The translations under genes were made by a program, and so were the position numbers. The notes below the pieces were generated by a model, which did not search any database, was not told where the DNA came from, and saw nothing but the letters and a program-made list of their open reading frames with translations. DNA of 64,000 nucleotides from an uncultured Collinsella sp. (lineage in GTDB: Bacteria; Actinomycetota; Coriobacteriia; Coriobacteriales; Coriobacteriaceae): contig CABUOA010000005.1 in the NCBI GenBank assembly GCA_902493145.1, positions 18,930 to 82,929 on the forward strand, given 5' to 3'. Each line of letters opens with the position of its first letter. Positions within the stretch are counted from its first letter, which is position 1. Positions 42,956 to 51,184 of this stretch are shown piece after piece.

Positions 42956-43657
42956 ATGATTGAGATGAATGCCGTAGCTGTCGGTACCGAGCTCGACACC
43001 GCGCGCGACGCTGGTCGCGAGGGTGCGTCTGCGGGCTGGTGTGCTTGGAGCGCGGGCGAGACGTCGTTGACGTTTTCGCTGGTCGTGCGCCCGGACGTGA
43101 ACATGCATGCCTTCCACGGCCTGCCGTTTGTGGCGGCGATGGGCATGATGGACGCGCTCGTGGGCACGGCGTCGACGCCGGGCCTGGGCCTTGCCGGCAA
43201 GGTGGGCATTGAGTGGCCGAGCAATATCGTGTGCGGCGCGCCCGCGTTCGAGACGTCGTTCGCGCGCGTCGCCGTCAACGGCGGTGCCGGTGCCGCGGGC
43301 ATGTTCGGTGCCGTGACGGTGGATATTGAGCGTTCGGCGCTGAGCGAGCTCGGTGTAGATGTGGCCGACGAAGCGCTGGTCGAGGAGCTGGCTGCCGCCG
43401 TGCTGACCCGCGTGGACACCTGGGCGGTTGCCGCCAACACACCACAGGGCGCTGCCGGCCCGCTGGCTCCGGTGCTGGGTGAGTACTTCGATATGGTGCC
43501 GCTGCTGGGTCGTCAGGTTGCGGCGGTGTCGCCCAACGGTTTGCCGCTTGCGGTCGGTGTGTTTGCGGGCCTGGACATCTGGGGCCGCGCGACCATCAAG
43601 ACCGATGCCGGCGAGCAGGAGTTTCCGCCCGAGGCCGTACGGATTCGCGGACTGTAA
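42956..43657 (+). CDS. Biotin protein ligase-like protein with degenerate active site
   Basis: A protein of 233 aa whose order of motifs follows BirA: LTFSLVVRPDVNMHAFHGLPFVAAMGMMDAL as in ligases, then GIEWPSN where KWPND is expected, and a C-terminal SH3-like domain (LLGRQVAAVSPNGLPLAVGVFAGLDIWGRATIKTDAGEQEF). The biotin-AMP loop GRGRRGR and the catalytic Lys are absent. It starts at the folPK stop (TAGATG). It may be a non-catalytic relative or act on another ligand. Confidence 0.65.
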   Translation: MIEMNAVAVGTELDTARDAGREGASAGWCAWSAGETSLTFSLVVRPDVNMHAFHGLPFVAAMGMMDALVGTASTPGLGLAGKVGIEWPSNIVCGAPAFETSFARVAVNGGAGAAGMFGAVTVDIERSALSELGVDVADEALVEELAAAVLTRVDTWAVAANTPQGAAGPLAPVLGEYFDMVPLLGRQVAAVSPNGLPLAVGVFAGLDIWGRATIKTDAGEQEFPPEAVRIRGL

Positions 43658-43755
43658 CGCGAGGCGCCCGCGCTCAAAGATAACGATGACAACGAAGCCC
43701 TCTTCGGCCTGTGCCGGGGAGGGTTTCGCCTATCTGGTGAATGGGTTGCCAGCGC

Positions 43756-43798
43756 CCTATTCCTCAAAATTGAAAATTTTTCAGTTTTGAGGAATAGG
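43756..43798. terminator. 43-bp palindrome overlapping the coaX stop codon
   Basis: CCTATTCCTCAAAA (43756-43769) pairs with TTTTGAGGAATAGG (43785-43798), and the inner part (TTGAAAATTTTTCAG) is nearly symmetrical too. The right arm encodes the last codons and the stop of coaX on minus. It probably terminates both converging genes. Confidence 0.75.
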
Positions 43799-44629
43799 CT
43801 TGGCGAACGTTTGCGGGGCTGTGACATCGGGCGTGCTCGACTTATGTCCCTGTTTTACCCCCAGCTTCTGCATGCGGCGGTAGATTTCGCAGATGCCCTT
43901 GATGGTGAGTTGGCCGTCCACCACGTCGAAGGCATCGGTCGAATCGGCGACGATGCCGGCGAGACCGCCCGTGGCGATAACGGTGGCATCCTCGCGGCCC
44001 AGCTCGCGCTTCATGCGCGCGACCAGGCCCTCGGCCATGGCGGCAGCGCCCACCACGGCGCCGACCTTGATGCACTCTTCGGTGTCGCGACCGATGGCGT
44101 GCTCGGGCGCCTCGAGCGGCACGCTGGCGAGCTTGGCGGCACGGGCGGCAAGCGCGTCCATGGAGATGCGGATGCCCGGCGCAATCGCCCCGCCAATGTA
44201 ATAACCGTCCTCATCGATGACGTCGATATTGGTCGCGGTGCCAAAGTCCACCACGATTGCCGGCGCGCCGTAGAAAGTCTCGGCCGCAACGGCGTTGGCT
44301 ACGCGGTCGGCGCCCACGGCCTGGGGGCGCGCCGCGCGCAGCTTGGTCACGGCGGCCGTCTGCGGCCCGATGACGATGGCGTCTGCCGCGATGCGGTTGG
44401 CCACGGCGTGCCATTCGCGCGAGAGTTGCGGCACCACGCCCGCAAAGGCGATCGCGTCAACCGTATCGAGCGAGAGGCCGTACATCTTAAAGAAACCCAT
44501 CAGGCGCACGTGGATCTCGTCGGCGGTATAGGAGCGGTCGGTGGGCATACGCCACGACTGCACCAGCTCGTCTCCGTCGAACAGGCCCATGGCCGTCTGC
44601 GTGTTTCCCATATCGATAGCGAGCAGCAT
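43781..44629 (-). CDS. coaX: Type III pantothenate kinase
   Basis: Phosphorylates pantothenate in the first step of CoA synthesis; the family is insensitive to CoA. In 282 aa: MLLAIDMGNTQTAMGLFDGDELVQSWRM, FAGVVPQLSREW, ADRVANAVAA, VVDFGTATNIDVID, GGAIAPGIRISMDAL and VIATGGLAGIVAD. ATG 44629 lies 5 nt from GGGAG on the minus strand; an ATG at 44650 would add seven residues. The frame reaching 44989 runs through the tRNA gene and is rejected. Confidence 0.96.
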   Translation of the reverse strand: MLLAIDMGNTQTAMGLFDGDELVQSWRMPTDRSYTADEIHVRLMGFFKMYGLSLDTVDAIAFAGVVPQLSREWHAVANRIAADAIVIGPQTAAVTKLRAARPQAVGADRVANAVAAETFYGAPAIVVDFGTATNIDVIDEDGYYIGGAIAPGIRISMDALAARAAKLASVPLEAPEHAIGRDTEECIKVGAVVGAAAMAEGLVARMKRELGREDATVIATGGLAGIVADSTDAFDVVDGQLTIKGICEIYRRMQKLGVKQGHKSSTPDVTAPQTFAKPIPQN

Positions 44630-44825
44630 GTCTACTCCCAGTGTTGGCATAAAAGGACGCGCACCATTGTATACGCGCCGTCGACGGCGCTCGGCCGCGA
44701 TTCGTTTACGGTGATAGGGGCTGAGGGGTTTAAATATGAAGGAATTATGCTCTACGAGATTTTCCTTGCCGTTTACCGAACTCCCGCGTAATATTCTTTC
44801 TTGCGCACATGAGGCGCCCAGACAT

Positions 44826-44902
44826 TGCGGGGTGGAGCAGTCTGGTAGCTCGCCGGGCTCATAACCCGGAGGTCGTAGGTTCAAATCCTGCCCCCGCGAC
44901 CA
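44826..44902 (+). tRNA. Initiator tRNA-Met (CAT anticodon)
   Basis: A 77-nt cloverleaf with encoded CCA. The anticodon loop CTCATAA sits on a stem ending in three G-C pairs (GGG/CCC), the T loop is GGTTCAAATCC, and the first acceptor pair is a weak U-G; the last two points mark an initiator rather than an elongator. The sequence closely follows the E. coli fMet tRNA. A terminator lies 10 bp downstream. Confidence 0.95.
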
Positions 44903-44911
44903 AGAACTTGC

Positions 44912-44941
44912 AGCTCGTCGGCCTAGCCGGCGAGCTTTTTT
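44912..44941 (+). terminator. Terminator of the tRNA gene
   Basis: AGCTCGTCGGC (44912-44922) pairs with GCCGGCGAGCT-type sequence (44926-44936, one G-T pair), followed by TTTTTT. Confidence 0.9.
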
Positions 44942-44991
44942 GTTATTCCGGGACCGTGTTTTCGGTCCAATTCCCAACCTCTCAATCAAAG

Positions 44992-45290
44992 ATCTCGATC
45001 TGTAACATCTAGACCCGATTTGGGCGGCTAGATGTTACAGATCGAGATGTTTCGGTAGGACGGTCTTCGTTTGTCTAAATCTGTAACACTAGGGACGGAT
45101 TTTGCCGAGTTACTGTTACAGATTTAGATCTTTCGGCAGGCTAGATTGGTTTGTCTCGATCTGTAACAGTAAGGGGGCAAAAGTGGGTCCAGATGTTACA
45201 GATTGAGATGTTTGTCCGGACCGAATTTGTTTGTCTCGATCTGTACCTTCTAGGGTCGTTTTTGGCCTGTAATTGTTACAGATTGGGACA
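44992..45290. repeat. Array of four 57-nt palindromes, 80-81 bp period
   Basis: Units at 44992-45048, 45073-45129, 45153-45209 and 45233-45290. Ends read TCTCGATCTGTAACA and TGTTACAGATTGAGA, with correlated changes (unit 2 has TCTAAATC and GATTTAGA on its two arms). The centres differ but keep short stems. Spacers of 23-24 bp share GTTTGTC before each unit. It fills the gap between the tRNA terminator and the enoate reductase gene; the remaining 140 bp show only an RBS. Confidence 0.92.
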
Positions 45291-45430
45291 AACCGACGGG
45301 CCGCCCCACCCCATCCACCTGCCGCCACCTGCTATCCGCCGATTTCCGTTGCGCCCCTGTGGCTCCATGCCATATCCTCTAGACAACTACGCGGCATCAT
45401 CGCCGCCGCGCCTACAAGAGAGGAATGTCC

Positions 45431-47461
45431 ATGACCACACCTGCGTCTAAGCTGCTTCAACCCATTACGGTTGGCCCCCTTGAGCTCAAGAACCGCATTA
45501 TGTTCCCGCCGCTTACCACCGGCTACGAGGAGCGCGACGGCTCCATCGGTGAGCGCAGCCTGGCTTTTTACGAGCGCCTGGCCCGTGGCGGCGTGAGCTA
45601 CATCGTCATCGGCGACGTTGCTCCCGTCATGACCGCAAGCCCCACGCCCAAGCTGGCGACCGACGCTCAGATCCCCACGTTTAAGGCGCTGGCCGACGCC
45701 GTCCACAAGCACGGCGCCAAGATCGCCCTGCAGCTGTTCCACCCCGAGTACGACGTCCCCGGCGTCGGCCGCATGGTCATGGGTTCCATGGCCGCTGCGA
45801 AAGCTGCGCAGGAGGCCAAGGCCGCCGGCGACGAGGAGACCTTTGCCGCCAAGATGGCCGAGTCCAACGAGATTCGCAATCAGGCCTACGCCAAGCTGCA
45901 CCACGACATGCAGCACTTTGTGAACGAGGCGAGCGTGGAGCAGCTCACCCAGATCAAGGAGGCCATCGCTGCCTCGGCCGCCCGCGCGCAGCAGGCTGAC
46001 ATCGACGCCATCGAGGTCCACGGCGACCGTCTGGTGGGTTCGCTGTGCTCCGCGATCCTCAACCAGCGCACGGACGAGTACGGTGGCTCGTTCGAGAACC
46101 GCGTCCGCTACGCGCTCGAGGTCGTCGCCGCCATTAAGGAAGCCGCGCCGCAGCTGATGGTGGAGTACAAGCTCCCCGTGATCATGGAGAACCCCGACGG
46201 CACGCCGCGCGGCAAGGGCGGTCTGCTGCCCGATGAGGCCTGCGAGTTCGCCAAGCTGCTCGAGGGCGCCGGCATCGACATGATTCAGGTGGCGCAGGCA
46301 AACCACACCGGCAACATGGGCGACACCATTCCGCCCATGGGCGCCATGCCCTACAACTGGACGCTGCCCGTGGCCGAGCGCGTCAAGGCCCTGGTCTCCG
46401 TGCCGGTGGCAACCGTCGGCCGCGTTGTCTCGGTCGAGGCGGGCGAGAAGATCCTGGAAGACGGTTCGGCCGACATCGTCGCGTACGGCCGCTCGCTCAT
46501 GTGCGACCCCGACATTGCGCTCAAGGCCGCCACGGGTGAGCCCATCCGCGAGTGCCTCAACTGCAACAAGGGTTGCGTCGATGCGATCCAAAACCGCCAG
46601 TACATCTCGTGCGTGCTCAATGCCGAGAACGGCGACGAGGCGACCATCGCCATTAAGCCGGGCGAGGGCGACAAGAAGATCGCCGTGGTGGGCGGCGGTA
46701 TTGCCGGCCTGGAGGCCGCGCGCGTGGCGGCCAAGCGCGGCTACGACGTGACCGTCTATGAGGCGAGCGATCATCTGGGCGGCCAGATTGTGCTGGCGGC
46801 CGCGCCTCCGCGCAAGGACGAGATCATGCGCTCGGTGGAGTATTACGAGAAGATTCTGCCCGGCCTGGGCGTAAAGGTTGAGCTCAACCATGCCGCTACG
46901 GCCGAGGACCTCAACGCCGCCGACGCCGCGATTGTGGCTGTGGGCGCGCACGACGTGGTCATCCCCGTTCCGGGCGCCGATTCGGACAAGGTCGTCTCGA
47001 GCTGGGACGTGCTGGCCGGCAAGGCGGAGCTCGCGGGCTGCGTCGCCGTTATCGGCGGCGGCCTGGTGGGCACCGAGACTGCCGAGTACCTGCTGCAGAA
47101 CGGCTGCGAGGTGGCGATTGTCGAGATGCTCGACAAGATTGCCGCAGGCGAGTCCGAGACCATTCTGCCGCTGATTATGAACGACTTTGCCGCCCACAAC
47201 GTTGAGCAGCATGTTAAGACCCGCCTGACCGCCATTACCGACGAGGGCGTGGAGGCCGTTCGCACCACCGAGGACGGCGCCGAGGAGCCGGTGAAGATCG
47301 CCTGCGATTACGTGGTGATGGCCGTGGGCTCCAAGGCCAACGGGTTTGACCTGGACGGCGTAACGGTGCCCGTGACCTGCGTGGGCGACTGCTCGGGCGA
47401 GCGCACCGCCGACATTGCGAGCGCCATTCGCACGGCGTATCACGCGGCCAACGAGCTCTAA
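45431..47461 (+). CDS. Old yellow enzyme-type NADH:flavin oxidoreductase / 2-enoate reductase
   Basis: A 676-aa three-domain reductase related to FldZ, BaiCD/BaiH and dienoyl-CoA reductase. An FMN TIM barrel (1-360) has LKNRIMFPPLTTGY and QRTDEYGGSFENR. The Cys motif C-x2-C-x3-C-x11-C (CLNCNKGC near residue 375) binds a [4Fe-4S] cluster. The second half binds FAD and NAD(P)H (VVGGGIAGLEAARVAAKRGYDVTVYE, VIGGGLVGTETAEYLLQNG). The usual catalytic HGAH/HxxH site reads HGDR here. It may reduce an alpha,beta-unsaturated acid or steroid in the gut; the substrate is unknown. ATG 45431 lies 7 nt from AGAGAGG; ATG 45425 is too close. Confidence 0.9.
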   Translation: MTTPASKLLQPITVGPLELKNRIMFPPLTTGYEERDGSIGERSLAFYERLARGGVSYIVIGDVAPVMTASPTPKLATDAQIPTFKALADAVHKHGAKIALQLFHPEYDVPGVGRMVMGSMAAAKAAQEAKAAGDEETFAAKMAESNEIRNQAYAKLHHDMQHFVNEASVEQLTQIKEAIAASAARAQQADIDAIEVHGDRLVGSLCSAILNQRTDEYGGSFENRVRYALEVVAAIKEAAPQLMVEYKLPVIMENPDGTPRGKGGLLPDEACEFAKLLEGAGIDMIQVAQANHTGNMGDTIPPMGAMPYNWTLPVAERVKALVSVPVATVGRVVSVEAGEKILEDGSADIVAYGRSLMCDPDIALKAATGEPIRECLNCNKGCVDAIQNRQYISCVLNAENGDEATIAIKPGEGDKKIAVVGGGIAGLEAARVAAKRGYDVTVYEASDHLGGQIVLAAAPPRKDEIMRSVEYYEKILPGLGVKVELNHAATAEDLNAADAAIVAVGAHDVVIPVPGADSDKVVSSWDVLAGKAELAGCVAVIGGGLVGTETAEYLLQNGCEVAIVEMLDKIAAGESETILPLIMNDFAAHNVEQHVKTRLTAITDEGVEAVRTTEDGAEEPVKIACDYVVMAVGSKANGFDLDGVTVPVTCVGDCSGERTADIASAIRTAYHAANEL

Positions 47462-47487
47462 GTAAGAAAGCTATCGCGTATTGAGTG

Positions 47488-47524
47488 GGCGGGGAGTGCC
47501 GTATCGGCGCTCCCCGCCTTTTTT
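47488..47524 (+). terminator. Terminator of the enoate reductase gene
   Basis: GGCGGGGAGTGCCG (47488-47501) pairs with CGGCGCTCCCCGCC (47505-47518, one G-T pair), followed by six T. Confidence 0.92.
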
Positions 47525-47556
47525 GCCAATGAGGGCGCCCCTGACCAGCGGGTTCA

Positions 47557-47637
47557 GAAAATCCGAATTTCATGCACCAGAAAATCCGACTCCTTAGAAC
47601 ATGAAAATCCGAATCGCAACCACCCGAAAATCCGAAT
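47557..47637 (+). promoter_or_regulatory. Four iterons GAAAATCCGAAT, exactly 23 bp apart
   Basis: Copies start at 47557, 47580, 47603 and 47626 (the second ends in GAC instead of GAAT). The rest of each 23-bp unit is not conserved. The last copy is 59 bp upstream of the DUF4143 ATPase start, followed by TACAGT as a possible -10. They look like binding sites on about the same face of the helix. Confidence 0.8.
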
Positions 47638-47696
47638 TTGCTACAGTGGAATAGAGGAATCAGAAAGCAGGAACTGGAAATCTGCGGGGGTGGCTC

Positions 47697-49001
47697 ATGG
47701 CGGGCGAAAGGCTACATCGGGACGGATACATCCCGCGTATCGTGGATGCGCAAATCGAACGCTACCTTCGCGTCTTTGGCGCGGTCGAGATTGCGGGCAC
47801 CAAGTGGTGCGGCAAGACGTGGGCCGCGCTTGAGCACGGGGCGTCCGCCTCGTATGTCGACGAGAATCTCGACCTCGCGCGTGCCGACCCGGCGATGATG
47901 TTGCTGGGAGACCGTCCGCATATTATCGATGAGTGGCAGCGAGTTCCCCAGATTTGGGACTACGTTAGACACGAGGTTGACCGCACCCGGGGCACGCGCG
48001 GCGCCTATATCCTCACGGGTTCCGCCACGCCTGCGTTTGGCTCAAAGACGGAAGCACCCGCGCATAGTGGAGCCGGCCGCATCGGCCGCGTCCGCATGTA
48101 CCCCATGACGCTTGCCGAGACAGGTGAGTCCAGCGGCAAGGTGAGCCTGGCGGGCTTGTTTGAGCATCGTTTTGAGCCCTGTCGGTGCAATGGCGATACA
48201 CCGGGGCTTGTCGAAGCCGCCTGCCGCGGCGGCTGGCCCGAGGCGATCGATATGGTTTCGGCTGACGCCCAGCTCATCGCTCGCGAATATCTCAACACTA
48301 CGTTTTCGAGCAGCTTCCCGGCGGTTGGTCTCGACCCCGATATTGCTCGTCGAGTCTCCGCATCGATCGCGCGCAATCTGGGACAGGCGACCACGTATAA
48401 AACGATTCTTATGGATATGTTCGGTGCCGAGGGGGAACCCGCAGCGTTTGCCGACGAGACCAAGGTGCGCAGGTACCTGGATGCCCTCAAAGGCATGTTC
48501 ATTCTCGAGGAGGTCCCCGGTTGGGTTCCCGCCGCGCGCGACAAACGACGCTTTACCGTCAAGCCCAAGCGCTATCTGGCAGATCCGAGCCTTGCTTGCG
48601 CCTTGCTAGGTATGTCCTTGCAGGCGCTGCTTGCCGACTGGCAGACATTTGGTCTGGTGTTTGAGAATTTGGTCATACGCGATCTTTCGGTCTACGCACG
48701 TTCGCTCGACCTGCTGGATAGCACGCCCGTGCGCTATTATCGCGACGATTCGGGCCTTGAATGCGATGCCATCGTGCAGCTAGCCGATGGACGGTGGGCC
48801 GCCTTTGAGATTAAGGTGAGCGAAGATAAGGCGAGCGCCGGCGTTGAGAGCCTCAAGCGCGTTCGCAAGAAGGTCTGTGGAAATCCTCGTTCACGCACAC
48901 GTGAACCGGAGTTTATGGCCGTGATTGTGGGGGTGGGTGAGTACGCCCGCGAGGTCGAGGACGGTATCTACGTGATACCCGTGCGCGCGTTGGGGTGTTA
49001 A
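47697..49001 (+). CDS. AAA ATPase with C-terminal DUF4143 (nuclease-like) domain
   Basis: A 434-aa protein. The AAA_14-type ATPase has a P-loop GTKWCGKTWAA (near residue 34), Walker B HIIDEWQRVP and the sensor segment YILTGSATP. An HTH-like middle region (ATTYKTILMDMFG...KVRRYLDALKGMFILEEVPGW) is followed by DUF4143, where LECDAIVQLADGRWAAFEIKVSE gives the E-x-K of a PD-(D/E)XK-like fold. The family is common in gut bacteria; its function is unknown, with defence or DNA transactions often proposed. It stands alone behind the iterons at 47557-47637, which it may bind itself. RBS GGGGGTGG. Confidence 0.9.
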   Translation: MAGERLHRDGYIPRIVDAQIERYLRVFGAVEIAGTKWCGKTWAALEHGASASYVDENLDLARADPAMMLLGDRPHIIDEWQRVPQIWDYVRHEVDRTRGTRGAYILTGSATPAFGSKTEAPAHSGAGRIGRVRMYPMTLAETGESSGKVSLAGLFEHRFEPCRCNGDTPGLVEAACRGGWPEAIDMVSADAQLIAREYLNTTFSSSFPAVGLDPDIARRVSASIARNLGQATTYKTILMDMFGAEGEPAAFADETKVRRYLDALKGMFILEEVPGWVPAARDKRRFTVKPKRYLADPSLACALLGMSLQALLADWQTFGLVFENLVIRDLSVYARSLDLLDSTPVRYYRDDSGLECDAIVQLADGRWAAFEIKVSEDKASAGVESLKRVRKKVCGNPRSRTREPEFMAVIVGVGEYAREVEDGIYVIPVRALGC

Positions 49002-49277
49002 GGGGCGGCACGCCGTGTGCCCGCTGCCCGGTGCTGCGGATTGGTGCAAGTGGTCAGGTTTGTTTGCACCATGTCCTTGGCATATGGAAGAAGCTGCTAT
49101 TCGTAATCTTTAAGACATCATTAAGGCTTGCGCTGTGGAGCAAACCGCAGGTCAATGCTATTCTTTTACCTTATCGTACGGTGTTGTATTCTGCCTGAAT
49201 TCTCTACCTGCGAACAACGGATAAACGCGACCGAGCGGAAAAGGATGGCAAGCCCGCAAGCAGGGCAAACGTAAGCG

Positions 49278-50330
49278 ATGAGTGGCATGGACCGACATAG
49301 CGAGCTCCAGCAGCACAAGACGGCGGCCGAGTACCGCCAAGCTGCCGACGAGCACGTGCGGACCCTCAAGGATTTCTGGAAGGATTTCCTGGTGAGCGGT
49401 CTGTTTGTGCTGGCCGCCATCGTTGCCATCTTTGCATGCCTGGCCTGGTTTGCCGCGAATAACCGAGTGAGTGCCACGGGGAGTACGATCGGGGCGAAGG
49501 GCCCACGGTTTGTGCTCTCGGGAACGCAGGGCGGCACGGCAGGCGAGTACGACGCCCAGGACAACTACGCGTCGGACAGTACAAGCCTTGCCGTGAACAA
49601 TCTTTTCAACCTCAATAACATGAGTGCCGATGGCAGTCTTTCTCCGGGGTCGGCCGGTCAGCTTCAGCTCAACGTCAAGCCGCTCTGTAATGACCTGCGT
49701 GATATCACGGTGGAAATGACCTGGGAAATCTCTGTCCAGACGAGCGCTGCGGGCACGGGCGGCACCGCTACGGACGCATCGAAAAACGAAGAGATCATCA
49801 ACTCGCTTAAAAATCTGGTGCGCGGCCATATCCTGGTTTTCCAGGGCAAAGAACCCTCTGGCTTTTACTCGAAACCGCTGATCCCCACGACCACCACGGT
49901 GACCCAGGACGGGGCTAGCGTCACCGTCATTACACAGAGCTTTACCATCCCAAAGTCGAGCTTTTACGCTGCGGACTCAAATAGCACGACCAAAACCGTA
50001 CCCAAAACCCTCTACTGGATTTGGCCGGAGCAGTTCAAGAGCTATGTTCGCACGGGTAATGCCGGCTACGGCGGCAGCCTTTTTGCAAGCACGGACGCCG
50101 GTTACACTGCCCTCGTCGGCGACATCAACAGTAACCACGCGCGCTATTTCCGCGCCGACAGCACGAGCGTTCCAGGCCAGGCGCCCAGCGAGGTTCCGAC
50201 TGTCGAGGCCGGCATGCCCTCTGCAGGTGTGGAAACCTGCGCCAATTATTACAACAACGCCGACGAGATTATCGGCAAGAACGTCAAGTACATTCGCGTG
50301 CGCTTCACCGCCAAGGAGGCGGATAAATAA
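49278..50330 (+). CDS. Single-pass membrane protein with extracellular beta-rich domain (gene 1 of giant-protein locus)
   Basis: A protein of 350 aa. A charged cytoplasmic N-terminus (about 35 residues) precedes one membrane helix (FLVSGLFVLAAIVAIFACLAWF, about 38-60) followed by NNRVSATGSTIGAKG and a 285-residue Ser/Thr-rich outside part (AVNNLFNLNNMSADGSLSPGSAGQLQLNVKP). The helix ending in WF plus N-x-x-V-S-A-T-G resembles the start of TasA/camelysin-like and SipW-dependent proteins, but this is only a pattern likeness. No sorting signal. The next gene begins directly at its stop. Upstream 276 bp hold no other gene. Confidence 0.75.
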   Translation: MSGMDRHSELQQHKTAAEYRQAADEHVRTLKDFWKDFLVSGLFVLAAIVAIFACLAWFAANNRVSATGSTIGAKGPRFVLSGTQGGTAGEYDAQDNYASDSTSLAVNNLFNLNNMSADGSLSPGSAGQLQLNVKPLCNDLRDITVEMTWEISVQTSAAGTGGTATDASKNEEIINSLKNLVRGHILVFQGKEPSGFYSKPLIPTTTTVTQDGASVTVITQSFTIPKSSFYAADSNSTTKTVPKTLYWIWPEQFKSYVRTGNAGYGGSLFASTDAGYTALVGDINSNHARYFRADSTSVPGQAPSEVPTVEAGMPSAGVETCANYYNNADEIIGKNVKYIRVRFTAKEADK

Positions 50331-51170
50331 ATGGACGAGCAGCTTAATGCCCGCGAGCAGGGCGATATCAAACACAACGAAGGAGCGGCAAACCCCGGCG
50401 GCAACGGGTTCGGCTCGCACGGCGAAGCGCGTCCGGCTGGCCGCATCGAGCGCATCAAGACTTGGGTGAGCGGCCACCGTCGCGAATCCCTTGCCATCGT
50501 GGGACTGGTGGCCGTGCTTCTTGTGTTGCTGGGATTGACGCTCGGATGGTTTGTCGATGCCAATCGCGGCTCCACCGTCGGCAAGATCAAGGAGCCGGCA
50601 GAGCTCAAGGTGCTGGGCCCCAACGCTACGGCAGCCGAGCAGATCGACCTGAGCTACAACCCCGAATACGGCGATACCAAGACTGGCAACACGGTGACGC
50701 TCAAGCGCCCGTTTTGCGTGCAGACGGGCGGCGACGGGTTTGAGCTGCAGCTTGCGAATACGACCAACATTACGGGTCTCACTATCGAGCTGTACAGAGC
50801 CGAGAACACGTCTGCGCTCCAGACGCCCGACGTGCGCGGTACCGCAGGCGGCAAATCTTATAGCTGGAAGGCAACCGGAGAGAACCTGCTGACGAGCTTC
50901 GAATATATCAACAAGGAGAACGACGGTCTGGCAGCCGTGCCGGGCGAGGGCGCAAGCGACCCTACATTCAAGGACTATCAAAACGTCCAGCGCAACGCGC
51001 GCCCGCTCTACCGATACAAGGTGTTCAACAAAGACGAGCTCAATGCTAAGACGCTCGACGGCTCGACTGGCAACGACACGCTTAACTTCATCATCAAGCT
51101 TTCGTGGGACGAGAGCACCAAAGAGGCCGACGTGATCTACCTGATCGCGCGCAACACGAGCGGTAAGTAG
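50331..51170 (+). CDS. Single-pass membrane protein (gene 2 of giant-protein locus)
   Basis: A protein of 279 aa. The cytoplasmic part (about 50 residues, Asn/Gly and Arg rich) leads to a membrane helix (ESLAIVGLVAVLLVLLGLTLGWF) and VDANRGSTVGKIKEPAELKV. The 200-residue outside part is beta-rich (FELQLANTTNITGLTIELYRAEN, LNFIIKLSWDESTKEADVIYLIA). The layout matches the genes on either side. RBS AAGGAGG lies inside the preceding gene; ATG follows its TAA with no gap, so translation is coupled. Function unknown. Confidence 0.75.
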   Translation: MDEQLNAREQGDIKHNEGAANPGGNGFGSHGEARPAGRIERIKTWVSGHRRESLAIVGLVAVLLVLLGLTLGWFVDANRGSTVGKIKEPAELKVLGPNATAAEQIDLSYNPEYGDTKTGNTVTLKRPFCVQTGGDGFELQLANTTNITGLTIELYRAENTSALQTPDVRGTAGGKSYSWKATGENLLTSFEYINKENDGLAAVPGEGASDPTFKDYQNVQRNARPLYRYKVFNKDELNAKTLDGSTGNDTLNFIIKLSWDESTKEADVIYLIARNTSGK

Positions 51171-51184
51171 GAGAGGGGGCGCAC

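Noticed and set aside
44826..44902. Elongator tRNA-Met or tRNA-Ile2
   Set aside because: The three G-C pairs of the anticodon stem and the weak first acceptor pair mark an initiator tRNA.
44992..45290. Possible CRISPR array
   Set aside because: The period is regular, but the units are imperfect 57-nt palindromes with changing arms, not identical direct repeats, and no cas gene is nearby.
45332..47443. Long minus-strand ORF (703 aa) opposite the enoate reductase
   Set aside because: It is the antisense shadow of a strongly coding GC-rich gene; its translation shows no domain and is rich in His/Gly/Arg.
49245..49274. Nine-codon leader peptide before the giant-protein locus
   Set aside because: The AAGG directly touches its ATG with no spacing, so translation is doubtful.
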